DNA of 64,000 bases from Chryseobacterium viscerum. Its GTDB lineage: Bacteria; Bacteroidota; Bacteroidia; Flavobacteriales; Weeksellaceae. The notes under the pieces are model-generated. The model searched no databases. It was not told where the DNA came from and saw nothing but the letters and a program-made list of their open reading frames with translations. The stretch spans positions 186,001 to 250,000 of the forward strand of contig NZ_PPEG02000006.1 in NCBI RefSeq assembly GCF_002899945.2. Reading direction: 5' to 3'. Numbering within the stretch: position 1 is the stretch's first letter; each line of letters begins with the position of its first letter. Below are positions 1 to 8,671 of the stretch, in pieces. A program made the position numbers and the translations under genes.

Positions 1-167
1 CTGATATTTTTGACAACCAGCAAGGAATGAAACTAGAATATTTTCTGATTGCTGACGAAAACACATTACAGGAAACAGATTTCTTCTACAAGGACAGAAA
101 TTTCAGAGCTTTTATTGTAGTGGTTGTAGACGGAGTGAGACTTATTGATAATATGCATTTAGATTAA
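1..167 (+). CDS. panC: Pantoate--beta-alanine ligase, C-terminal end (partial)
   Basis: An open frame enters from the left edge and stops at 165-167, giving about 55 residues. It ends with a beta-strand followed by VRLIDN and a short tail, which matches the C-terminus of PanC (the RLIDN motif close to the end is characteristic). PanC condenses pantoate and beta-alanine with ATP to form pantothenate, the coenzyme A precursor, in the cytosol. The catalytic HxGH-type N-terminal domain lies outside the window, so the call rests on the tail alone. A strong hairpin terminator follows at once, so it is probably the last gene of its transcript. Confidence 0.75.
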   Translation, partial: DIFDNQQGMKLEYFLIADENTLQETDFFYKDRNFRAFIVVVVDGVRLIDNMHLD

Positions 168-221
168 AATATAAAGGAAAAATCAAAAGATTATTCTTTT
201 AATACAATAAAAAAAAAGCAG

Positions 222-255
222 CTCTGATCACATATCTGATCAGAGTTTTTTATTT
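222..255 (+). terminator. Rho-independent terminator after panC
   Basis: A perfect 9-bp stem (CTCTGATCA / TGATCAGAG, 222-230 and 237-245) with a six-base loop is followed by a T-rich run. It sits downstream of the panC stop codon. Confidence 0.85.
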
Positions 256-354
256 TTCATCCCTTAAAGTAAAGATTAAAACGGAGATATCGGCTTAATG
301 CTGAGTATAATTTTATTTAAATACAAAAGAATGCATGTACAGTTTGATGAATGC

Positions 355-388
355 AAAAAATCAAAGGCCTCCTGAGGGAAGCCTTTGA
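355..388 (-). terminator. Terminator of the tRNA array
   Basis: Read on the minus strand, the stem TCAAAGGC / GCCTTTGA (381-388 with 361-368) closes a 12-base loop and is followed by six T. It lies downstream of the three minus-strand tRNA genes and would end their common transcript. Confidence 0.8.
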
Positions 389-442
389 AACACCAAATCA
401 CAAAATATTAATATGAAAAAAATTTACTTTTCAGTAAACTTG

Positions 443-515
443 TGACCCGGCTGGGATTCGAACCCAGGACCCATACATTAAAAGTGTATTGCTCTACCAG
501 CTGAGCTACCGAGTC
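443..515 (-). tRNA. tRNA-Lys (TTT), copy 1
   Basis: A 73-base cloverleaf can be folded by hand. The acceptor stem is GACTCGG/CCGGGTC, the D arm contains AGCTGGTAGA, and the anticodon stem ATACA/TGTAT closes the loop CTTTTAA, which gives anticodon TTT. The T arm is CTGGG-TTCGAAT-CCCAG. CCA is not encoded. Its sequence matches the copy at 690-762. It is the last gene of a Lys-Leu-Lys array. Confidence 0.97.
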
Positions 516-570
516 GGCCACAATTAAAATGAAATAAATTTCAATATTAATTATAAAATTTTCTTTGCAG

Positions 571-653
571 TGCCTGCGACTGGACTCGAACCAGCACATC
601 CTTAGGAAACCACCCCCTCAAGATGGCGTGTCTACCAATTTCACCACGCAGGC
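571..653 (-). tRNA. tRNA-Leu (GAG)
   Basis: This is an 83-base class II tRNA with acceptor stem GCCTGCG/CGCAGGC, a long variable arm and T loop TTCGAGT. The anticodon stem CCATC/GGTGG closes the loop TTGAGGG, giving anticodon GAG, which reads the leucine codons CTC and CTT. It lies between two identical tRNA-Lys genes. Confidence 0.95.
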
Positions 654-689
654 AATAAAATTACAAAATTTAGTAATTTTTATTGCTAG

Positions 690-762
690 TGACCCGGCTG
701 GGATTCGAACCCAGGACCCATACATTAAAAGTGTATTGCTCTACCAGCTGAGCTACCGAGTC
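690..762 (-). tRNA. tRNA-Lys (TTT), copy 2
   Basis: A 73-base tRNA matching the copy at 443-515 in every arm checked (anticodon loop CTTTTAA, T loop TTCGAAT). It is the promoter-proximal gene of the array. Confidence 0.97.
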
Positions 763-816
763 GGTCACCTATTTAACAAGTTTTCATTAGAGTAATGTCC
801 CTTGTTTTAAGTGGTG

Positions 817-846
817 CAAAGATATGACTTTTTTCTTTATCTCAAA
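817..846 (-). promoter_or_regulatory. Promoter of the tRNA array
   Basis: On the minus strand TTTG (843-846) is followed after 18 bases by TATCTTTG (817-824), matching the Bacteroidota sigma consensus TTTG-N17-23-TAnnTTTG. Its -7 box lies about 55 bases upstream of the first tRNA. Confidence 0.75.
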
Positions 847-877
847 ACTTTTTCGCAAATTTGTTTAAAAAAAATTC

Positions 878-1393
878 ATGGTAATTTCATTGATCGGATA
901 CATGGGAAGTGGCAAATCTCACATTTCCAAAATATTAAGCGAAAAAATCAATTTTAAACTCATTGATCTGGATAAAGAGATTTCCAGAAGAAATAAATTA
1001 ACCATTCCTGAAATATTTGAAAAGAAGGGGGAAATTTACTTTAGAAAGCTGGAAAGAGAGGCCCTGGAAGAGATATTGGCATCGGAAGAAAATTTAGTTT
1101 TAAGTCTAGGTGGGGGAACTCCTGTTTATTATAACAACATGGAGATCATCAATCATAATTCTAAAAGTATTTTTCTAAGAACTTCTGTAGGTACATTGGT
1201 TGAAAGACTTTCAAAACAGAAGGAAAAAAGGCCGCTAATTGCTAATATTTCTGATGAAGACCTTCCGGAATTCATCGCTAAGCACTTATTTGAAAGAAAT
1301 CAATTTTACAGTAAGGCTCAGTTTAGCATAGGAACGGATTCCAGGGAACCGGAAGATATTGTTAACGAAATAGTAGAAAAGCTCTATCTCTAG
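878..1393 (+). CDS. aroK: Shikimate kinase
   Basis: A 171-residue cytosolic enzyme that phosphorylates shikimate to shikimate 3-phosphate with ATP, the fifth step of the chorismate (aromatic amino acid) pathway. The Walker A loop GYMGSGKS is at residues 7-14. The substrate-binding DLD motif follows at about 31-33, the LSLGGGTP segment (family GGG motif) at about 75-82, and an arginine-rich lid (EKRPLI) at about 118-123. Length is typical for AroK/AroL. The ATG at 878 puts the P-loop at the usual distance from the N-terminus. It is monocistronic, transcribed away from the tRNA array, and converges on the S4 gene. Confidence 0.95.
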   Translation: MVISLIGYMGSGKSHISKILSEKINFKLIDLDKEISRRNKLTIPEIFEKKGEIYFRKLEREALEEILASEENLVLSLGGGTPVYYNNMEIINHNSKSIFLRTSVGTLVERLSKQKEKRPLIANISDEDLPEFIAKHLFERNQFYSKAQFSIGTDSREPEDIVNEIVEKLYL

Positions 1394-1411
1394 AGCTTTT
1401 CTATTTTTATT

Positions 1412-1849
1412 TTAATCTTCCTTTTCATCCCCATTATTGGTTTCTCCAAAGAAATCATCCCAATCTGTAAAATCAGAAGCAATATCATTTCCTACATAGT
1501 CGTCCATTTCTCTTCGATCTTTCTTGGTAGGTCTTCCCTCACCTTTGTTTCTGTAATAGTCTTGGGACATTTTACGAATTTTCAGCAGTTCGTACTGTTC
1601 CTTATCGGTCACATCCTGGATATGAAGCGGTACTAATTTGGCTCCAATTCTACTTTTAGGTATCTGAATGACCTTTATTTTATAGTCAATTTGATTCTTA
1701 CGGATTTTAATAGTATCTCCTTCTTTTACCTCCTTAGATGACTTTACGGCAGACGTTCCTATAGAAACTCTATTCTTTTTAATCTCCTCTGCTGCAATAT
1801 TTCTCGTCTTATAAAAACGAATGCTCCATAAAAATTTATCTATTCTCAT
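1412..1849 (-). CDS. hslR: S4-domain RNA-binding protein, Hsp15-like
   Basis: 145 residues. The S4 RNA-binding fold occupies about residues 1-60, starting MRIDKFLWSIRFYKTRN and containing the family glycine-lysine turns (EVKEGDTIKIRK). The tail is basic and then very acidic (DWDDFF... to the C-terminus). Hsp15 in E. coli binds stalled 50S subunits carrying nascent chains, and a role in ribosome rescue is the family expectation. The tail after the RPTKKDRRE motif is the usual Bacteroidota form. It is a single gene converging on aroK, with 18 bases between their stop codons. The name is by homology only. Confidence 0.85.
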   Translation of the reverse strand: MRIDKFLWSIRFYKTRNIAAEEIKKNRVSIGTSAVKSSKEVKEGDTIKIRKNQIDYKIKVIQIPKSRIGAKLVPLHIQDVTDKEQYELLKIRKMSQDYYRNKGEGRPTKKDRREMDDYVGNDIASDFTDWDDFFGETNNGDEKED

Positions 1850-1858
1850 AATTTTTTA

Positions 1859-1866
1859 TACTTTTG
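1859..1866 (+). promoter_or_regulatory. -7 box for the lipoprotein gene at 1905
   Basis: TACTTTTG fits TAnnTTTG, 38 bases upstream of the ATG at 1905. No clear -33 TTTG is present at the right spacing. Confidence 0.5.
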
Positions 1867-1904
1867 CCGTTATATTATTTGTAAAGTAATTAAAGTTTTT
1901 TGAA

Positions 1905-2663
1905 ATGAAAAAAATATTTTTATATATCCTTGCAGGATCTTTGTGTTTTTCTGCTTGTAAAAAAGATGATGATGTATCAAGCTATGTAGAGCCGGAAGAC
2001 ATTACAACACAAAACACATATGATGATCAAGCCATTAAGAAGTTCATGAATGAGAACTATCTCGATGCACAGGGAAATATAAAAGCTTTTAGTTCTACGG
2101 ATACTTCAGATGATAATGAAAAGAAATTATCTGACTTAGATTATAAAACACTTCCTTCAGGAACTATTTATATCATTAGAAACGGAGCTCAGCCTTCACC
2201 AGCTGATGAACAAGCTATTGGCAGCACAGATATTATTAAAGTAATGATGAAAGCTACCACGTATTTGGCGATCAATACAGACGGACAGTCTTTATTTACT
2301 GCTGCTACAGATTTCATGAATACAGTAAACGGAACCGGAATTCCTGCAATTGATCCTAAATATTATTATACATCTCCAAATGATCCATTAATCAAAAATG
2401 CAACTACTGATGCTGCAAAACAGCAAAGTTATTACATGATTGAAGGGTTCAGTGAAGCGATGCAGAAGTTTAAAGCATTTAATAACTATCCTAGTGAAAC
2501 GCCTTATAACTTACAGGGAGTAATTATTGTTCCTTCAAGAGCTGCTTTTGCAAGAGATCCTTATTTCCCTTACAATTATCCAGGGTACAGCCAGGTGATC
2601 TCATTGAGAAATAAAACTTTTGTTTTCAACTTCCAGGTGTACAACGGAGCTACAAGACCATAA
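1905..2663 (+). CDS. Lipoprotein of unknown function
   Basis: 252 residues, with a lipoprotein signal peptide of about 17 residues and lipobox FSAC before an acidic KKDDD stretch. KKDDD after the cysteine resembles the Bacteroidota lipoprotein export signal that targets the cell surface. The rest is soluble, with polar N-terminal residues and a C-terminal hydrophobic strand. I recall similar Flavobacteriia proteins but cannot name a characterised family. It is not in an operon: a promoter box lies ahead and a bidirectional terminator follows. Confidence 0.8.
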   Translation: MKKIFLYILAGSLCFSACKKDDDVSSYVEPEDITTQNTYDDQAIKKFMNENYLDAQGNIKAFSSTDTSDDNEKKLSDLDYKTLPSGTIYIIRNGAQPSPADEQAIGSTDIIKVMMKATTYLAINTDGQSLFTAATDFMNTVNGTGIPAIDPKYYYTSPNDPLIKNATTDAAKQQSYYMIEGFSEAMQKFKAFNNYPSETPYNLQGVIIVPSRAAFARDPYFPYNYPGYSQVISLRNKTFVFNFQVYNGATRP

Positions 2664-2690
2664 GGAATAAAGAAAAATTCAGATAAAATA

Positions 2691-2730
2691 ATAAATAACC
2701 CCCGCAATACTTATTGCGGGGGTTATTTAT
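2691..2730. terminator. Bidirectional terminator, perfect 19-bp palindrome
   Basis: Arms 2691-2709 and 2712-2730 are exact reverse complements with only two bases between them. The GC-rich core is CCCCCGCAATA, flanked by A/T tracts on both sides. It lies between the stop codons of the convergent genes at 1905 and 2750 and can serve both. Confidence 0.85.
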
Positions 2731-2749
2731 ATCTCTATTGTGGCTAAAA

Positions 2750-4267
2750 CTAAGGCCTTGCCTTTTGCTTTACATTTCCTAAAATATCCGGGAAGTAAAG
2801 GTCTGCAAGGTGGTCAAATTCATCTCCTCTCATAAACATGGTAGCATCTACTTCTTCATAAGAGCTTCTTCCAGCAGCTGCAATCAGTTCATTACATGTG
2901 TGAAGTGTATTTTTATGGAAGTGATATACTCTTTCTGCTTTATCCGTGACATCAAGCCCTTTAATAAGCATTTTATCCTGTGTAGCAACTCCTGTAGGAC
3001 AGTTGTTGGTATTACATCTCAACGCCTGAATACATCCCAAAGAGAACATAAATCCTCTGGCATTGTTACACATATCAGCTCCCATTGAAATGGCTCTCAG
3101 AATATCAAGGCTGGTAAGAACTTTCCCGCTGGCAATGACTCTTAATTTACTTCTTACGTTGTAATTATTAAGTGTTCTGTTAACGAATATCAAAGCGGGT
3201 TCCAATGGCATTCCTACTCCATCTGAAAATTCCGGTGGTGCTGCTCCTGTTCCCCCTTCTGCTCCGTCTATGGTAATAAAGTCTGGATAAATTTTCAGTA
3301 CATTCATTTGTACACAGATATCTTCAAACTCTTTGGTATCTCCGATACAAAGCTTAAAGCCTACCGGTTTTCCTCCTGAAAGTTCTCTCAAATGCTGTAC
3401 GAACCTCAACAGTCCTGCTGCATCAGAAAATGAAGTGTGTGATGGTGGTGAAATAACAGTCATACCCGGTGTTACGTGACGAATTGCTGCAATTTCCGGA
3501 GTATTTTTCACGCCCGGAAGTACTCCTCCATGTCCTGGCTTTGCTCCTTGTGATAATTTGATCTCAACCATTTTCACATTAGGAAGTGTAGCGTATTTTT
3601 TGAAAAGTTCAGGGTTGAATTTCCCTTCCTCATCACGGCATCCGAAATATCCTGTTCCTATCTGCCAGCATAAGTCACCTCCTTCCATATGATGGGGTGA
3701 AACTCCTCCTTCTCCTGTGTTGTGATAGAAATTTCCTTTTTTTGCACCTCTGTTCAGGGAAATCTGAGCTCTGTCACTCAATGCTCCGAAACTCATTGCT
3801 GAGATATTAAACAATGAGGCATGATAAGGCTGTGTACACTGCTCTCCTCCTACCCAGACTCTTGGAAGTTCTTCTGAAGGAGATTTTGCATAAATAGAAT
3901 GCTTAATTCCTTCATATTTTCTGTGATTAACCTCCAGCTGTGTACCAAAAGCCACAGTATCACTTAAGTTTTTGGAACGTCTGTATACTGCAGAACGCTG
4001 ATTTCTTGGAAATGGTTTCCCGTCTGTTTCCCTCTCAATAAAGTATTGCTGCATTTCAGGTGAAATGCTTTCGAAAAAATATCTGAGATACCCCAATACA
4101 GGAAAGTTCCTCAAAATAGCATGTTTCGATTGGTAAGCATTGTAAACACCCAATGCATAGATGGCGGATAACAGCGTTGGTATCCAATAATGCGTTCTGA
4201 TCAGCAGTGCTATAATCCATGTAGCAACTACTAATACAATTCCCCAAGATAAAAACTTATCTCTCAT
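2750..4267 (-). CDS. FMN-binding glutamate synthase family protein, membrane-anchored
   Basis: 505 residues. Two hydrophobic segments at about residues 8-45 likely anchor the protein in the inner membrane. The rest resembles the FMN/3Fe-4S central domain of the glutamate synthase large subunit: GEGGVSPHH, KLSQGAKPGHGG, the FMN/2-oxoglutarate barrel segment IDGAEGGTGAAP, and a CNNARGFMFSLGCIQALRCNTNNCP cysteine region (given here as key Cys residues at about 400, 412, 418 and 423). It lacks the glutaminase domain, so it is not a complete GltB. Archaeal-type GltB homologues and methylamine-glutamate pathway enzymes are related, and the true substrate is unknown. It is monocistronic, just downstream of mtaB on the same strand. 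Confidence 0.85.
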   Translation of the reverse strand: MRDKFLSWGIVLVVATWIIALLIRTHYWIPTLLSAIYALGVYNAYQSKHAILRNFPVLGYLRYFFESISPEMQQYFIERETDGKPFPRNQRSAVYRRSKNLSDTVAFGTQLEVNHRKYEGIKHSIYAKSPSEELPRVWVGGEQCTQPYHASLFNISAMSFGALSDRAQISLNRGAKKGNFYHNTGEGGVSPHHMEGGDLCWQIGTGYFGCRDEEGKFNPELFKKYATLPNVKMVEIKLSQGAKPGHGGVLPGVKNTPEIAAIRHVTPGMTVISPPSHTSFSDAAGLLRFVQHLRELSGGKPVGFKLCIGDTKEFEDICVQMNVLKIYPDFITIDGAEGGTGAAPPEFSDGVGMPLEPALIFVNRTLNNYNVRSKLRVIASGKVLTSLDILRAISMGADMCNNARGFMFSLGCIQALRCNTNNCPTGVATQDKMLIKGLDVTDKAERVYHFHKNTLHTCNELIAAAGRSSYEEVDATMFMRGDEFDHLADLYFPDILGNVKQKARP

Positions 4268-4320
4268 GAATGTAGTATTTAAAGTTTAAAAATAAATTTA
4301 GTGGAAATTTTGCAAAGAGC

Positions 4321-5667
4321 CTATGCTTTTGCTAAAAAATTTTGGTAGGAAGATTGCACTGAAACCGTGCCATCTGACAGGATTTTTTCTAAATTTAGAA
4401 ATTCGATTTGATTAACGAATGCTGGGTCAAAGTCTTTCTGGACTCTCACATAATTTTCTGTGAAGCCAAACATTTTCCCGTCTTTATTTTCATGCTCCCA
4501 AAGAACAGGAAGCGTTTTCCCAAGTTGTGTCTGATAAAATGCCATTTTCTTCTTTTCAGAAAGAATTCTCAGCATTTTATTACGTTTTTTTCTTTCAGGT
4601 ATCGGAACTACTCCTTCCATAGCAGCAGCTTCCGTATTTTCTCTTTCAGAATACGTAAATACATGAAGATAGGTAATAGGAAGTCCATTAAGGAAATTAT
4701 ACGTTTCCATAAACTTCTCCTCCGTTTCTCCCGGGAATCCTACAATAACGTCTACACCAATAGCCGCATCAGGCATTACCTCGCGGATTTTATTGACTCT
4801 GTCATTATATAATTTGGTAAGATAACGACGTTTCATCTTTTTCAAGAGGTCATCGCATCCCGACTGTAACGGAATGTGAAAATGCGGAACAAAACTTTTG
4901 CTTTTGGAAACCAGTTCAATGCTTTCGTCTTTCAAAAGATTAGGCTCAATAGAGGAAATACGGATTCTTTCAATACCATCCACTCTATCCAATTCTGAAA
5001 TAAGATCAAGAAACGTGTGCTCATGTCTTTTATTTCCGAATTCACCTTTACCGTAATCTCCGATATTTACCCCTGTAAGAACAATTTCTTTGATATCTTT
5101 TGCTGCAATTTCTGCTGCATTTCTAAGAACATTCTCAATAGTATCTGAACGTGAAATTCCTCTGGCTAATGGAATCGTACAGTAGGTACATTTATAGTCA
5201 CATCCATCCTGTACTTTAAGGAAAGCCCTGGTTCTGTCACCAATAGAATAACTTCCGATAAAGAAGTCTGTCTCTTCAATTTCACATGAATGAACGACAC
5301 CTTCACTCTCAGATTTCTCCAAATCGTCAAGGTAGCTCAGAATATTGAATTTTTCTTTCGCCCCTAAAACAAGGTCAACGCCTTCAATCTGTGAAATTTC
5401 TTCAGGTTTCAGCTGTGCATAGCATCCAACAATGACTACCAGCCCTTCCGGATTGGCTTTCATTGCTCTTCTTACGTGAAGTTTACATTCACGGTCTGCA
5501 TTTTCTGTCACAGAACATGTATTGATAACATACACATTCGCTTTTTCATCAAAGCTTACCTTATCATAACCTGCATCTGTTAATTGACGGGCAATAGTAG
5601 ATGTTTCTGCAAAGTTTAGTTTGCAGCCAAGGGTATGGAACGCGGCAGTTCTGTGAAAAGTAGACAT
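4321..5667 (-). CDS. mtaB: tRNA t6A37 methylthiotransferase MtaB
   Basis: 448 residues. This radical SAM enzyme converts t6A at position 37 of ANN-decoding tRNAs to ms2t6A. The N-terminal MTTase (UPF0004) domain begins FHTLGCKLNFAET, with Cys ligands near residues 15, 51 and 85. The radical SAM motif CDYKCTYC follows at about 155-162 within VQDGCDYKCTYCTIP, and a C-terminal TRAM domain closes the protein. MtaB rather than MiaB or RimO is favoured by the HTLGCKLN start and the KVQDGC context. A full promoter lies immediately upstream, so it is probably transcribed alone. Confidence 0.92.
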   Translation of the reverse strand: MSTFHRTAAFHTLGCKLNFAETSTIARQLTDAGYDKVSFDEKANVYVINTCSVTENADRECKLHVRRAMKANPEGLVVIVGCYAQLKPEEISQIEGVDLVLGAKEKFNILSYLDDLEKSESEGVVHSCEIEETDFFIGSYSIGDRTRAFLKVQDGCDYKCTYCTIPLARGISRSDTIENVLRNAAEIAAKDIKEIVLTGVNIGDYGKGEFGNKRHEHTFLDLISELDRVDGIERIRISSIEPNLLKDESIELVSKSKSFVPHFHIPLQSGCDDLLKKMKRRYLTKLYNDRVNKIREVMPDAAIGVDVIVGFPGETEEKFMETYNFLNGLPITYLHVFTYSERENTEAAAMEGVVPIPERKKRNKMLRILSEKKKMAFYQTQLGKTLPVLWEHENKDGKMFGFTENYVRVQKDFDPAFVNQIEFLNLEKILSDGTVSVQSSYQNFLAKA

Positions 5668-5692
5668 TTGTTACTCCTGAATTTTATGGGTG

Positions 5693-5721
5693 CAAAGATA
5701 GTAATTTTAATAAGAACGCAA
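5693..5721 (-). promoter_or_regulatory. Promoter of mtaB
   Basis: Minus-strand TTG (5719-5721), an 18-base spacer, and TATCTTTG (5693-5700), which matches TAnnTTTG. The box is 25 bases from the mtaB start. Confidence 0.7.
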
Positions 5722-5733
5722 GATCGATTCAAT

Positions 5734-6324
5734 CTATTGTTTATATTCGTCCCTTACTTCGGGGCTGTTTTGAAAGCAGACGGGTGATGAATTGGATTCC
5801 GGTTGACTATTGGAAATTTTGCTTTTCATTTCAGTATTAAACTCTTGAGAGCGGTTTTTTGCAATAGATAATGTACTCCAATCTTCGTTTTTCATCATCT
5901 TAGCAATATAAACAACCTGTCCAATATGATAGGGGTAATGAGCCAACTGTCGGAAAACAGCATCAGTAACAGAATGTGCCTCTCCTCTTATATAAATTGT
6001 TGAATAGATATTTTCATCATTTATTTGATTCAAAGCCTCAAAAAGACATTTCCAGCCTCTTTCCCAGTAATCAAGAACCTCATCCTTTGTCTTAAAAGTA
6101 TTGACAAATTCTTCATCACGATTACGCCAGGATTTCTCACCGTCTTCTGTCAGGAAGTTTGTCCATCTTGAAAGCATGTTTCCTGCAAGATGTTTTACAA
6201 TGATGGCAATAGAATTACTTTCTTCGTTGTACTGCCAAAACATCTGCTCATTTGTCAACTGGTCAAATGTTTTATCACCAAGCGATTTATAATATTCGAA
6301 TCGTTTTACAAACAGGTCTTTCAT
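5734..6324 (-). CDS. DinB-like (DUF1572) protein
   Basis: About 196 residues from the ATG at 6324. An upstream in-frame ATG at 6378 lies inside the terminator hairpin of the neighbouring gene, so the shorter start is preferred. The sequence has the DUF1572/DinB four-helix arrangement, with conserved histidines in IVKHLAGNMLSRW and LAHYPYHIGQVVYIAK, a triad that usually binds a metal. Some DinB-fold enzymes are thiol-dependent S-transferases (bacillithiol, mycothiol), but no substrate can be assigned here. It is cytosolic, with no signal peptide. Confidence 0.8.
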   Translation of the reverse strand: MKDLFVKRFEYYKSLGDKTFDQLTNEQMFWQYNEESNSIAIIVKHLAGNMLSRWTNFLTEDGEKSWRNRDEEFVNTFKTKDEVLDYWERGWKCLFEALNQINDENIYSTIYIRGEAHSVTDAVFRQLAHYPYHIGQVVYIAKMMKNEDWSTLSIAKNRSQEFNTEMKSKISNSQPESNSSPVCFQNSPEVRDEYKQ

Positions 6325-6365
6325 ACTTTCTATTTTGATCCCTAATTTAATAAGTTTTAAAAATA

Positions 6366-6390
6366 AAAACCACTTCATTGAAGTGGTTTT
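6366..6390. terminator. Terminator of the T9SS surface-protein gene
   Basis: An inverted repeat AAAACCACTT / AAGTGGTTTT around a five-base loop with A/T tracts on both flanks. It lies just after the stop codon of the minus-strand gene 6412-8514. Confidence 0.8.
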
Positions 6391-6411
6391 ATCTATGTAT
6401 TATATATTTTA

Positions 6412-8514
6412 TTATTCTCTGTTTTTCACCAATACCCAACCTGTAAATTTGATTGCGGTATTCTTTTTATCATTTTCATTCCATGTGATAGAATACCAAT
6501 AGGTTCCGGTAGGTACTACTCTTCCGCCCTGAGTACCATCCCATTTATAGCCATTTGATTTGTCTGCCTGGAAGATTTTATTTCCATATCGGTCAAAAAC
6601 ATTCATAATCAGGTTTTGTTTTCTTGCTAACGCAGAATAATCTATCACATCATTCATTCCATCTGCATTAGGGGTAATTACGTTGACCAGATTAGGGACA
6701 ACAATTCCTATCTCTATTGGGTCACAATCGTAAGCATCTTTTACAAATACTTTATGATCTCCTCTTGGAAGATTGTTGAAAACATTGGAATCCTGCCAAA
6801 TAATATTATCCATTGAATATTTATAAGCTGGGGTTCCTCCTATTACCGATATTGTAACCGCATTATTGGAAATATCAATACCGGAAACAACAGGCTGGTC
6901 AGAAGGCAGTACTTTTACAGTTTGTGTGGTAATACATTCACCGGTTTTAAGTTTTACCCAATACACTCCGATTCCTGCTTTAATAGTTCGGGTGGTTGCC
7001 CCGGTACTCCATTCATAGCTTTTAAAACCTGCTCCCGCATCCAGCGTGGTCTGATCTTCTGCACAAATGGTTACATCTTTCAGAGTATCAGAATATACCG
7101 GTGCAATAACAACTAAAGTAATTCTGGCTACCGTATAGCATCCCTGAGCATTAGAAACTCTTACGTATACAAATCCATTAGGAGCAATATAATTAGTAGG
7201 GGTCAGAATCTCATTGGTTTGACTGACAGCATCTGTCAACGAAGGATAGTATTTTTTTGTCGGATTTGTCTGACCCGTTACTGAAGCATTCACAAGATTG
7301 AAAGAAGCAGTAGATGGATTGGACTCTATGAAACATGATCTCAGGGTGACCTCATTCACGACCACTACCGGATAGAATTTCAAGGTAATCTGAGCAACGG
7401 CAGTACAGCCAAATTCTGATATGATTTTTACATAAATAATCCCTTCTGCAGAGACAAACGCCATAGGAGTGGTAATTTCATTGATCCCGGCGTTGAGATC
7501 TGCCATCGTATGATAATATTTTTTAGTAACATTTGGATTGTTAATAACATCTGCTGTCGTTAAGTCAAACAAAGCCGTTCCTGCATTATTATTGTTACAC
7601 TGAGTCAATGTTACATTTGTACCTGTAATAGAACCGTCCTTGAATTTAAATTTTCCGACCTGTTTACACTTATTAAGTGGATTAGTTGCGTTCGTGGGAT
7701 CGGTATAATTGATACTGTAATAGTAAACAGTAGTTGTATTTACCGTTATGGGAACTGTAATAGGATTATTTCCTGTTAAGGCATCGTTCTGAGTAAGATG
7801 ATAGCTTACATTAAAGTTTTGATTTCCGTTAAGAATTCCAATGGACAGCGTAGAAAAATCAAATAAAGCTGTAGGAGAACATATTACAACTTCTCTTGGG
7901 TCTGCAGGGTTGGCAGCAGGAATCCCAGGAGGATTAAACGGCTGGGGTTGGATATTCGGATCTGTAAACGGAGAAGCCAGTGTTGCTGTTCCTCCCCATG
8001 TCAAAGAAAATGGAGCCGTGGTAGAACTGGTTGCACTCACCCAGTTATCAATGAATAAATAATAGGTTTGTCCCGGTAAAACATCCAGGTATTTACAGTA
8101 AGGTGTAAGAGAACCTCCGGCAGCACTCAGAAGGGTGCTTGTCATATTCAATCCTGTAGCAGGACCTGGGCCAATAACAGTTGCAGCATTACAACGTATT
8201 GGTGATCCCAAACTTCCGCAGGTTACATTAGGACCAAAAATAGCCCAATCGTAATCGGCATCAGGGTTATTCGGAACAAGATCAAAAGTAAGTGTACCTC
8301 CGGTAGCAATCGTAATTTTATACCAAATTGAGTTGTGCTCTCCAGTAAAATCTATACAGCTTCCTGAATTGACAAGCTCTTTTATGTTACCATACCCTGT
8401 AGGACTATAGGTGATATTTGAATTTCCGCAGACAGACAATGCAGTGGCACAATCCGCTTGAGCATAGAAAGTATGAGAGATGCACAGAAGTATGAAAAGT
8501 AAAAGTTTTCTCAT
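6412..8514 (-). CDS. Secreted T9SS surface protein with gliding-type C-terminal domain
   Basis: 700 residues. A Sec signal peptide (about 1-18, ending FYAQA) precedes an N-terminal beta-rich region containing CGN and SGSCIDFTGEHNSIWYK, typical of adhesin-like proteins. Two tandem repeats of about 85 residues at roughly 310-470 share KKYY, a Y-[IV]-[YF]-VK/RV strand and GC-x-V/A-ARI/QITL. The last 85 residues (from about 615) carry the CHU_C / T9SS type B sorting domain: TPNADGMND, FDRYGNKIF, WDGT and PTGTYWY. This domain directs secretion through the type IX system and surface attachment. The function is probably adhesion or matrix; no catalytic motif is seen. Confidence 0.88.
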   Translation of the reverse strand: MRKLLLFILLCISHTFYAQADCATALSVCGNSNITYSPTGYGNIKELVNSGSCIDFTGEHNSIWYKITIATGGTLTFDLVPNNPDADYDWAIFGPNVTCGSLGSPIRCNAATVIGPGPATGLNMTSTLLSAAGGSLTPYCKYLDVLPGQTYYLFIDNWVSATSSTTAPFSLTWGGTATLASPFTDPNIQPQPFNPPGIPAANPADPREVVICSPTALFDFSTLSIGILNGNQNFNVSYHLTQNDALTGNNPITVPITVNTTTVYYYSINYTDPTNATNPLNKCKQVGKFKFKDGSITGTNVTLTQCNNNNAGTALFDLTTADVINNPNVTKKYYHTMADLNAGINEITTPMAFVSAEGIIYVKIISEFGCTAVAQITLKFYPVVVVNEVTLRSCFIESNPSTASFNLVNASVTGQTNPTKKYYPSLTDAVSQTNEILTPTNYIAPNGFVYVRVSNAQGCYTVARITLVVIAPVYSDTLKDVTICAEDQTTLDAGAGFKSYEWSTGATTRTIKAGIGVYWVKLKTGECITTQTVKVLPSDQPVVSGIDISNNAVTISVIGGTPAYKYSMDNIIWQDSNVFNNLPRGDHKVFVKDAYDCDPIEIGIVVPNLVNVITPNADGMNDVIDYSALARKQNLIMNVFDRYGNKIFQADKSNGYKWDGTQGGRVVPTGTYWYSITWNENDKKNTAIKFTGWVLVKNRE

Positions 8515-8571
8515 ATATTAATGTTTTTATGGTTACATTGGTGGGACATCATATTGATAGTCAATGTACAT

Positions 8572-8579
8572 CAAATATA
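8572..8579 (-). promoter_or_regulatory. -7 box for the surface-protein gene
   Basis: Minus-strand TATATTTG matches TAnnTTTG, 58 bases upstream of the start at 8514. A TTTG lies 15 bases further upstream, shorter than the usual spacer. Confidence 0.45.
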
Positions 8580-8671
8580 CCTATATTTTAATTACAAACA
8601 ATAAAATCCGAATAATTTTAAATTATTTCAAATTAAATCATTAAACAATTAAACATATAACAACAATAACA

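Noticed and set aside
565..795. A 76-residue ORF covering the tRNA genes on the plus strand
   Set aside because: It is read through tRNA antisense sequence and has no independent support; a well-known type of false gene.
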